Below, one piece after another: positions 15,703 to 22,650 of a stretch of 23,594 nt of DNA. The DNA is taken from the NCBI GenBank assembly GCA_027064945.1, contig JAMOPB010000005.1, forward strand, positions 1 through 23,594, read 5' to 3'. Source of the DNA: Candidatus Cloacimonadota bacterium (GTDB taxonomy: Bacteria; Cloacimonadota; Cloacimonadia; Cloacimonadales; TCS61). The position numbers and the translations under genes are program-made. Every line of letters begins with the position of its first letter. Position 1 is the first letter of the stretch. The notes under the pieces were generated by a model that searched no databases, was not told the origin of the DNA, and worked only from the letters and a program-made list of their open reading frames with translations.

Positions 15703-16632
15703 ATGGATATATTAGTAAAAATACTATACGCAATAATTGCCATTATGGTGGCAACGATATGGGGACTAACCTTAGTTGCCATTGTTCGTAAAATCTATGC
15801 AAGAGTTCATGGAAGATTTGGGCCACCACTGTGGCAGCCGTTTATAGATATTATCCAAACTCATGCTCGACGAGCACAAGTTTCTCATGGATTAATGTTT
15901 TATTTAGGACCTGTATTCCGCTTGGCAGGCGGTTTAGGTACATTCTTATTTATTCCAATAATCTATAATTCAGCTGTTTTTGGTAATTTCTCAATGGCTG
16001 GAGATGTTTTATTGGTTATGTATTTCATCTTCTTTGGTCAATTAGGAATGGCATTAGGTGCCGGTGAAGGTGGGCATCCTTATTCACCTATAGGGGTTGC
16101 TAGAGGACTTGCACAAATGGCAACATTTGAGCTCCCATTTTCTTTGGCTGTGATTGCAGTTGCTATTCAGTATCATACATTGAATATCACTAATGTTGTG
16201 GCAGCTCAGCAAGGTGGAATTCTGAATTGGACACTTTTTACAAATCCGCTAGCTGTAATTGCTGCGATGCTTTCTTTATTGGGAATGAATTCTCATGCTC
16301 CATTTAGTCTTGTAAAAGCTCCACAAGAAATTCCAATTGGACCTCCTATCGAAATGAATGGTAGTTTTTTGGGAATTCTACAAACTAATAGAGGAATTTT
16401 CACTGCTGCAAAACTGGTTCTTTTTATGAACCTTTTCTTCGGTGGTGCTGCACATCCAAACATCTTTGTTGCTTTGTTGATTATGATGGTGAAAACATTT
16501 AGTATTTATATGTTTAGTGTTTTTATCGGAGCAGCTTTCCCACGTTTTAGACCGGAACAATCATTTAGATTTTTCTTAAAATGGCCTACAATAATTGGTG
16601 TTTTGTCAGTGATATTTATCGCTTACTTTTAG
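15703..16632 (+). CDS. NuoH/MbhM-like membrane subunit
   Basis: The 309-residue protein has about eight helices. YARVHGRFGPPLWQPFIDII is the conserved NuoH loop, and GEGGHPYSPIGVARGLAQMA plus FELPFSLAVI match the acidic loop and fifth helix. This subunit links the hydrophilic redox arm to the pump arm, and in complex I it forms part of the quinone chamber. In Mbh/Mbs it is subunit M and binds no quinone. The protein is shorter than NuoH (about 325) but normal for MbhM. It starts three bases after the fused pump gene. Confidence 0.92.
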   Translation: MDILVKILYAIIAIMVATIWGLTLVAIVRKIYARVHGRFGPPLWQPFIDIIQTHARRAQVSHGLMFYLGPVFRLAGGLGTFLFIPIIYNSAVFGNFSMAGDVLLVMYFIFFGQLGMALGAGEGGHPYSPIGVARGLAQMATFELPFSLAVIAVAIQYHTLNITNVVAAQQGGILNWTLFTNPLAVIAAMLSLLGMNSHAPFSLVKAPQEIPIGPPIEMNGSFLGILQTNRGIFTAAKLVLFMNLFFGGAAHPNIFVALLIMMVKTFSIYMFSVFIGAAFPRFRPEQSFRFFLKWPTIIGVLSVIFIAYF

Positions 16633-16641
16633 GGAGATATA

Positions 16642-17283
16642 ATGGAAAAAAAATATATAGATGAAATTGAAAAAGAGATGAAATTGGCTAATGAAGGTTT
16701 GCCTGAGCATGAGCGAAAATTCTTTTCCGATGCAAGACCTTCACGTATTGAGCCATTGAATAAACATCTGGAGAATTTTGTTAATTGGGCAAGATCAAAA
16801 TCCTTGTGGATATTAGCTTTCGGAACCGGATGCGGTTCTACAGAATTACGTCCATTAATGACAGCCAGATTTGATATTTCTCGATATGGAATTAGTGGAA
16901 GACCTACACCGAGACAGGCTTCTGTTTTTGTAATTGGTGGCTATGCTTCTATGAAAACCATAAAACGTATTGTTCGGAGCTACGAGCAAATGCAAGGACC
17001 AAAATATGTTATTGCATTGGGAAGTTGTACAATCAATGGTGGAATGTATTATGATAGTTATAACACAATAAATCGTATCGATTATTATATTCCGGTAGAT
17101 ATTTATATTGCCGGCTGTATGCCTCGTCCGGAAGCTCTTATTGCCGGGTTTGAAGAACTTAAGGCTAAAATTCGAAAAGGCGAATGCGACGGAATGAATA
17201 AGTATGCCGATAATTTTGATTGGTATAAGGAAAATCAGAAAAAGATAATCAAAGATTGGAATATGCCGGATTATAACTGGTAG
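16642..17283 (+). CDS. NuoB/MbhJ-like proximal Fe-S cluster subunit with three ligand cysteines
   Basis: The 213-residue protein has the NuoB-type pattern: FGTGCGSTELRP, ALGSCTINGG and YIAGCMPRPE (Cys64, Cys129, Cys159). NuoB normally starts this set with adjacent cysteines (CCxxE) and hydrogenase small subunits with CxxC. Here the Glu is four residues after Cys64, so Cys64 aligns with the first Cys of the pair and Gly65 replaces the second. Only three thiolates are therefore available for the proximal [4Fe-4S] cluster; Cys182 is in the tail and unlikely to serve. That is the expected state of a site-differentiated cluster, as described for archaeal MBS. The subunit should pass electrons between the fused flavoprotein/ferredoxin subunit and the substrate site beside the large subunit. 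Confidence 0.92.
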   Translation: MEKKYIDEIEKEMKLANEGLPEHERKFFSDARPSRIEPLNKHLENFVNWARSKSLWILAFGTGCGSTELRPLMTARFDISRYGISGRPTPRQASVFVIGGYASMKTIKRIVRSYEQMQGPKYVIALGSCTINGGMYYDSYNTINRIDYYIPVDIYIAGCMPRPEALIAGFEELKAKIRKGECDGMNKYADNFDWYKENQKKIIKDWNMPDYNW

Positions 17284-17291
17284 GAGAATAC

Positions 17292-17843
17292 ATGGAAAAT
17301 TTAATAAAAAAATTAGAACAAATGGTAGATGTAAAATCTTTTGTTAAAAAGCGTGAAGATTTATATTTTCTTACAGCACGTGAGGAACAAATAATCGTAT
17401 TGTTAGCTTATTTAAAAGAGAAAGAAGGTTTTAACCATTTAGCATTTTTGCAAGCAGTTGATTATATAGAAGATAATAAATTTATGCTTACTTATATGCT
17501 TTATAATTTGGATAAAAAGATGAATCTTGGGATTAATGTATTTATCGATCGTGAAAAAGCTTCCATGACATCTATTCATAGTTTATGGCATCATGCTTGG
17601 CAATATCAAAGAGAATTGCATGAATTATTCGGAATCGATTTCCCTGGTTCACCAAGAGTGAAGGAATCTTTTGTTTTGGAAGGTTGGGATGAAATGCCTC
17701 CTATGCGTAGAGATTTTGATACTTTGGAATATGTGGAAAGAACTTTCTACCCAAGACCGGGAAGATCTACAAATGATCCCAAAGATTATATGAAAGAAAA
17801 AAAATATAAGAATTTTGTAGATTCTCCAAAATTGCGGAGGTAA
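17292..17843 (+). CDS. NuoC/MbhK-like 30-kDa-type subunit
   Basis: The 183-residue protein carries the 30-kDa complex I signature, WQYQRELHELFGIDFPGSPR followed by a loop and PPMRRDFD (about residues 100-145). It is a structural partner of the NuoB- and NuoD-like subunits. The C-terminal extension is lysine-rich (DYMKEKKYKN). AGGAG overlapping the upstream stop serves as its ribosome site, and its own stop is followed by the next ATG after one base. Confidence 0.9.
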   Translation: MENLIKKLEQMVDVKSFVKKREDLYFLTAREEQIIVLLAYLKEKEGFNHLAFLQAVDYIEDNKFMLTYMLYNLDKKMNLGINVFIDREKASMTSIHSLWHHAWQYQRELHELFGIDFPGSPRVKESFVLEGWDEMPPMRRDFDTLEYVERTFYPRPGRSTNDPKDYMKEKKYKNFVDSPKLRR

Positions 17844-17844
17844 A

Positions 17845-19044
17845 ATGATTAAGAATTCTGAAAGTAAATATAAAGATTTTGTTGCAGATAGAAGTAAATA
17901 TCCGCAAGAAGAAAATGGGAAACCGGTTATAGACCTAAGTTCTCACAAATACACAAAGATTTGGCAAGGTCCTCAACATCCGGGTGTGACAGGAAATATG
18001 TCGGTTGAATTGATAGTTACCGGTGATGAAATTGTAGATGCTAAAACACGCGTTGGTTATTTACATCGTGGTTTTGAAAAACTGATGGAACGTAGAAGAT
18101 ATATTCAATGTTTTCCAATAGTTTGCCGTATTTGCGTTCCGGAACCTGATACAAATGAATATTGCGTTTCTGCTGCAATGGAAGATTTGGCAGGAATTGA
18201 AATTCCTGAAAAAGCAAAATGGTTAAGAACTTTGAACCTAGAGATGTCCCGTTTAGCGAATTTCCTCATGTGGATTGGAGGTCAAGCCGGCTCTCTTGGT
18301 ATGGGTGCAATAAGTCAATGGACTATGGCAATGCGTGATTATTGGTTAGATCTTTTTGAAGAATTGACCGGTGGTAGAGTGTATCATATGTATATGATTC
18401 CCGGTGGAGTTCGTAAAGATTTGCCCGACGGATTTGAAGAGAAAGCTAGAGAATTAATTATCAGAACTAGAGATTTACTTTATGATATTGAAAGAGTTTT
18501 CTTCAATAATAGTATCGTTAAATCACGTTTGATCGGTTTAGGAATAATTACACCTGAAATGGTGGCTGAATATGGAATTGTAGGACCAAATGCTCGTGCT
18601 TGTGGAGTAGAAAACGATATTAGAATTAATAATCCATATGTTAAATATGCTGAATTAAATGTAAAAATGATCACTGCCACTGAGGGTGATGCTTATGCTC
18701 GTGCAAAAGTTCGCTATCGGGAAATGCATCAAACTTTGGATCTAATTACGGAGATATTTGACAAAATGCCGGCTGGTGGAGAAATCCAAGCAAAACTTCC
18801 TAACGTGTTGCACTGGAAAATTCCGGCAGGACAAACTTATGTAAAAGCAGAATCAACACGTGGAGAACATGGCTTCTATATGGTTTCCGATGGAACGAAA
18901 TACCCTAGAAGAGTTTTTGCACGTGGAGCAAGTTATACTCACTCAATTTCTGTATTGGAAAAATTAGCAGTTAACATATCTATTTCCGATCTGGCGGCTC
19001 TGATGGTTTCCGTACATTCATGTCCACCAGAAATAGAGAGGTAA
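17845..19044 (+). CDS. NuoD/MbhL-like large subunit lacking a full [NiFe] site
   Basis: The 399-residue protein belongs to the hydrogenase large subunit/NuoD family: GPQHPGVTGNMSVEL, VGYLHRGFEKLMERR and a long helical core. The N-terminal metal motif is kept as Cys94-Arg-Ile-Cys97. The C-terminal motif, CxxC in hydrogenases, is Cys393-Pro-Pro-Glu396, so one of the four nickel ligands is missing. The chain ends three residues later at EIER, with no maturation-protease tail. I conclude that it does not hold a hydrogen-active [NiFe] centre. This matches Mbx/Mbs-type large subunits, which sit over the reduction site near the proximal cluster. The substrate could be polysulfide, another sulfur compound, or none if the arm only relays electrons. 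Confidence 0.9.
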   Translation: MIKNSESKYKDFVADRSKYPQEENGKPVIDLSSHKYTKIWQGPQHPGVTGNMSVELIVTGDEIVDAKTRVGYLHRGFEKLMERRRYIQCFPIVCRICVPEPDTNEYCVSAAMEDLAGIEIPEKAKWLRTLNLEMSRLANFLMWIGGQAGSLGMGAISQWTMAMRDYWLDLFEELTGGRVYHMYMIPGGVRKDLPDGFEEKARELIIRTRDLLYDIERVFFNNSIVKSRLIGLGIITPEMVAEYGIVGPNARACGVENDIRINNPYVKYAELNVKMITATEGDAYARAKVRYREMHQTLDLITEIFDKMPAGGEIQAKLPNVLHWKIPAGQTYVKAESTRGEHGFYMVSDGTKYPRRVFARGASYTHSISVLEKLAVNISISDLAALMVSVHSCPPEIER

Positions 19045-19050
19045 GAAATT

Positions 19051-20862
19051 ATGAACTTAAAAGATATATTAATGCCCTTAACAGTTTGGAAAAGAGCATC
19101 AAAAGAACCATTTACAATTAAAGATCCTCTTAATGATAGACCGGGAGCAGCAAATTATCGTGGTTTTCATAAGAATGATTTTGATAAATGTATTGGATGC
19201 GGTAGTTGTGAAGAAATTTGCCAAAATGCCGCAATAGATTTAGTCCCTGTGGAAGGACAAGAAGTGACAGATGGCAATAGTGGTTTGCGACCAAAAATAG
19301 ATTATGGTAGATGTTGCTGGTGTGCACTTTGTGTTGATATTTGTCCAACAGGTGCATTAACAATGAGTAACCATTATACTTGGGTAACAGATGATCCTGA
19401 AGATTTCCGATTTGTACCGGGTGCTGATGAAACAGAATGGCAAGAAATGGCAAAAGGTTATAAACGTGATGAGAAAATTCAATTAATAGAATTCGATAGA
19501 GTTGATATGGAAGAATTAGCTCCTGAAGTTAGAGGAAAATCTTTTGTTGAGATTGTAAAAGGTTACAACAAAGAGCAAGCAATGAAAGAAGCAGAAAGAT
19601 GCTTGGAATGTGGATTGTGTATTGCTACATGTCCGGCTCACATGGATATCCCTGCTTATATTGCCGCAATTCGTGAAGACGATATTGAAAACGCATTTAG
19701 AATTCTATATGAAACAAATCCAATGCCGGAAATTTGTGGACGTATTTGTACGCATAAATGTGAAACAGCTTGTGCTTTGCATAATAATGGTGAACCTGTT
19801 GCTATTCGTTGGCTGAAACGTTTTATTGCCGATCAAATTCCTAGTTCGGAATATAAGAAAGTATTAGGAACAGATGATCTAATAGATAAGAGCTTGGACA
19901 AAAAAATTGCTATCATTGGTGCTGGTCCTGCAGGAATTTCAGCTGCTTATTATTTAGCAATTATGGGATACAAAATCAAAATCTATGAAGCTTTACCGGA
20001 TAGTGGTGGTATGACTCGTTACGGTATTCCTGAATATCGTTTGCCATATGATCAGATCAATAAAGATATAGACTTTGTGAAATCTCTTGGTGTGGAATTC
20101 CAATTTAACACACGTGTTGGTAAAGATATTAGTTTGGAAGAATTGCACAAAAATTATGATGCAGTTTTTGCTGGTACCGGACTTCACTTAGGTAGAAAAC
20201 TTCCTGTTAAGTTCTTGCCGGGTGGAGATCATGAAAAAGTATATGCAGCTGCCGATTTATTGCGTGAATTCTCACTTGGAAATGATATTCCTGTTGAGAA
20301 GAAAATTGTGGTTATTGGTGGTGGTAATGTGGCTATGGATATCACTAGAACATTAGCTAGACTACAAAACATAAAATTTGGAAAGGTTGATGTAACTGCA
20401 ACTTCTTTGGAAAGCGAAGATATTATGCCGGCTGATCGAGAAGAAATTGTGGAAGCAAGAGAAGAAAAAGCAACAATTGATCCTGGTTGGGGTCCTAAAG
20501 AAATCGAAATCAAAAATGGTAAGCTGAAAGGATTACATGTTAGAAAATGTTTATCTGTTTTTGATGATGAAGGTAGATTTAATCCTAAATATGATGAGAA
20601 TAAAACAAAATTCTTTGAAGCGGATATGATTGTGGAATCTATTGGTCAAGGAATGGATTTATCTTATATTTCCGATGATCTTAAAGAAAAATTAAAATTC
20701 GATCAAAGAGGAAGAATTGTTGTTAATGAAAACTTCCAATCAGATGTAAAATGGTTGTTTGTTGGTGGTGATATTATCGAAGGACCTGATGTGATTCATG
20801 GTATTGCAAATGGTCATATTGCTGCAAAAGCAATTGATAGTTATCTTAATAAGAAAAAATAA
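19051..20862 (+). CDS. NuoI-like ferredoxin domain fused to a GltD/NfnB-type FAD/NAD(P)H module
   Basis: The product has 603 residues. Residues of about 1-120 are a NuoI/MbhN-like 2[4Fe-4S] domain with CxxCxxCxxxC at Cys47/50/53/57 and again at Cys88/91/94/98. A short linker leads to a GltD-type N-terminal domain: CxxCxxCxxxC (Cys184/187/190/194) and CGRICxxxCExxC (Cys229/233/237/241). Then come the FAD loop GAGPAG (290-295), the nucleotide loop GGGNVA (423-428) and the FAD-end motif FVGGD...GIANG. At 451-455 the chain reads TSLES where NADPH-using relatives usually have basic residues (YRRSR-like), so NADH is the likelier partner. The gene ends the operon and gives the complex its own pyridine-nucleotide site. 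A separate glutamate synthase subunit is not expected, because no GltA gene is present. Confidence 0.92.
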   Translation: MNLKDILMPLTVWKRASKEPFTIKDPLNDRPGAANYRGFHKNDFDKCIGCGSCEEICQNAAIDLVPVEGQEVTDGNSGLRPKIDYGRCCWCALCVDICPTGALTMSNHYTWVTDDPEDFRFVPGADETEWQEMAKGYKRDEKIQLIEFDRVDMEELAPEVRGKSFVEIVKGYNKEQAMKEAERCLECGLCIATCPAHMDIPAYIAAIREDDIENAFRILYETNPMPEICGRICTHKCETACALHNNGEPVAIRWLKRFIADQIPSSEYKKVLGTDDLIDKSLDKKIAIIGAGPAGISAAYYLAIMGYKIKIYEALPDSGGMTRYGIPEYRLPYDQINKDIDFVKSLGVEFQFNTRVGKDISLEELHKNYDAVFAGTGLHLGRKLPVKFLPGGDHEKVYAAADLLREFSLGNDIPVEKKIVVIGGGNVAMDITRTLARLQNIKFGKVDVTATSLESEDIMPADREEIVEAREEKATIDPGWGPKEIEIKNGKLKGLHVRKCLSVFDDEGRFNPKYDENKTKFFEADMIVESIGQGMDLSYISDDLKEKLKFDQRGRIVVNENFQSDVKWLFVGGDIIEGPDVIHGIANGHIAAKAIDSYLNKKK

Positions 20863-20873
20863 AAAAAAATAAC

Positions 20874-20907
20874 TGCTCACAGGGAGCTTTGAAGTTCTCT
20901 GTGAGCA
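20874..20907. repeat. Long hairpin between the redox operon and the FadL gene
   Basis: TGCTCACAGGGAGCTT pairs with AAGTTCTCTGTGAGCA, 16 pairs including two G-T wobbles; the inner pairs probably open to make the loop. On the plus strand no U-run follows: the next bases are AATAAAAAAACATGGAGGG, which hold the FadL ribosome site. A run of A residues lies just before it, so only a minus-strand transcript would see a classical terminator. It is more likely an RNA-stabilising or attenuating stem in the leader of the FadL gene than a normal terminator. Confidence 0.6.
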
Positions 20908-20929
20908 ATAAAAAAACATGGAGGGAAAA

Positions 20930-22438
20930 ATGAAAAAATTAATCGCTATAGGATTAATGGTGGTGTTTACGGTTTCAATATTTGCAACAAATGGTATGAA
21001 TATGATCGGGTACGGTGCCCGCTCATCCGCAATGGGAGGATTTAGCTTAGGATTTATTGATGTTAATTCTACAAATACTAACCCTTCGGCTATCTCATTT
21101 ATTAATCAAAGAGAATTGGATGTTTCTCTTGGATTATTAATGCCAAAAGTTAATTTCAAAAATAGTTTAAATGACCTTGAAGCTGAAAGTAATATTTTCC
21201 CTTTACCAAATTTCTCTTTTGTTAATGGAAATGAAAATAAGTTTACTTTTGGGTTGGCTTTTTATTCTCAAGGTGGAATGGGTGCAACATTCAAAGATGT
21301 AAAACATAATGTTTTTAGAAATTATGATATGAATCCACAAACTCAAGATGATGCTTTTATTACTGACCTTGAATATCAATCTATGATTGGTTATATGAAG
21401 ATTACCCCTTCAGTAGCATATAAAGTTAATGACAATTTTTCAGTAGGTATAGCTCCAAATTTCGGCTATGCTATGATGGAAATGAAAATGCCATATTCTC
21501 TTAAACCTGCTATAATGAAAGGAGTTGCAAATCCAGAAACAGGAATGACTTTTGGTGATATGTTCGGTGCTCCTATGGAGCAAGGCGGTTTAGGTTATGA
21601 AGAAGTAACCGCTTATGCTGATATGGGAGATGCTGTTACTGCTTACGGATTTGGTGCAAGATTGGGTGCATCATATAAAGTGAATGATATGGTTTCATTT
21701 GGACTTGCTTACGGTTCAAAATCTTCTCTTACATTTGAAGGTGAATCAAAAATGGATATGACAGCTCAATTTGGACAAGCTTATGAAAGAATGGTTGGTG
21801 GAGCTTTACAACAAGGTGCTGCTGATTTAGAAACTGCTCAAAATACGATTAACCAACAACTTGTTGGAATGGGGATCGATATGAGCCTTGGAATGGTTTC
21901 CGATTATGATGTAGAAGTTGAAATGGCTTGGCCTCAAGAATTTGGAATGGGAATGGCACTAACTCCAAACCAAAAATTGTTATTGGGAATTGATGTTAAA
22001 TGGATTAATTGGAAAGATGCAATGGATGAATTCAAAATGAAATTCACTGATGGAACAAATCAAAATATTAATGCAATGATGGGTTCTGAAGATCTGAATC
22101 TTTCTATGCCTCTTGATTGGGATGATCAAATAGTTATCGCTCTTGGTGCTGAATATAGAATGAACAACAATATTGCTCTTAGATGCGGATATAATTATGC
22201 CAATAATCCTGTTCCTGAAGAAACAATTATTCCTATTTTCCCAGCTGTAATTGAAAATCATATTACATTGGGATTTGGCTATCAATTATCAGAGAAATTG
22301 GGATTTGATGCTGCTTACGAATTAAATCTTGAAAAAGAAATGGAAGTATCAAATAGTATTAATGCAAATGAATATGACGGCAGTGTTCAATCTTTATCTG
22401 AAAATGTTGCTCATCTGGGTTTAAGATATAAATTCTAA
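20930..22438 (+). CDS. FadL/OmpP1/TodX-family outer membrane protein
   Basis: The product has 502 residues. I start at ATG 20930; the ATG at 20918 is part of the ribosome site ATGGAGGG. A signal peptide ends near residue 19 (VSIFA, then TNG). The mature N-terminus GYGARSSAMGGFSLGFIDVN with NTNPSAISF is the FadL hatch signature. The rest is strand-rich, with a methionine- and glycine-rich stretch in the middle (about residues 185-235), and it ends LGLRYKF, a normal barrel signal. The family transports hydrophobic molecules such as long-chain fatty acids or aromatic compounds through the outer membrane. The 67 bases between it and the redox operon hold a hairpin but no promoter I can identify. 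A strong terminator follows. Confidence 0.9.
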   Translation: MKKLIAIGLMVVFTVSIFATNGMNMIGYGARSSAMGGFSLGFIDVNSTNTNPSAISFINQRELDVSLGLLMPKVNFKNSLNDLEAESNIFPLPNFSFVNGNENKFTFGLAFYSQGGMGATFKDVKHNVFRNYDMNPQTQDDAFITDLEYQSMIGYMKITPSVAYKVNDNFSVGIAPNFGYAMMEMKMPYSLKPAIMKGVANPETGMTFGDMFGAPMEQGGLGYEEVTAYADMGDAVTAYGFGARLGASYKVNDMVSFGLAYGSKSSLTFEGESKMDMTAQFGQAYERMVGGALQQGAADLETAQNTINQQLVGMGIDMSLGMVSDYDVEVEMAWPQEFGMGMALTPNQKLLLGIDVKWINWKDAMDEFKMKFTDGTNQNINAMMGSEDLNLSMPLDWDDQIVIALGAEYRMNNNIALRCGYNYANNPVPEETIIPIFPAVIENHITLGFGYQLSEKLGFDAAYELNLEKEMEVSNSINANEYDGSVQSLSENVAHLGLRYKF

Positions 22439-22462
22439 TAACTTGTTTGTTATATAAATATT

Positions 22463-22489
22463 AAGGGTACATTTGTACCCTTTTTTTTT
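22463..22489 (+). terminator. Rho-independent terminator after the FadL gene
   Basis: AAGGGTAC pairs with GTACCCTT around an ATTT loop, followed by a run of nine or more T residues to 22489. It lies 24 bases after the FadL stop codon and ends that transcript. Confidence 0.92.
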
Positions 22490-22650
22490 GGCTTAAAATT
22501 TAAAATCCTGAATATCGAATGATTAGCAAGTTATATCAAGTAATTGAGACAGAATTATCAACTACAAAAAAATTACAATTTAATTAAAAAATCAGTTGCT
22601 ATATAAAAGGGAAAAGGAAAATTTACATAAAATTACAAAATGGAGGAGTT

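Noticed and set aside
17845..19044. Energy-converting [NiFe] hydrogenase
   Set aside because: The C-terminal metal motif is CxxE, there is no processing tail, and no maturation genes are present in the window.
15703..19044. Canonical complex I (Nuo) operon
   Set aside because: NuoE, NuoF, NuoG, NuoA and NuoJ are missing, and Mrp-type E, F, G, B and C subunits are present instead; the NuoB-like cysteine pattern also differs.
20918..20929. ATG 20918 as start of the FadL-like gene
   Set aside because: It overlaps the GGAGGG ribosome site and would add MEGK before a normal signal peptide starting at 20930.
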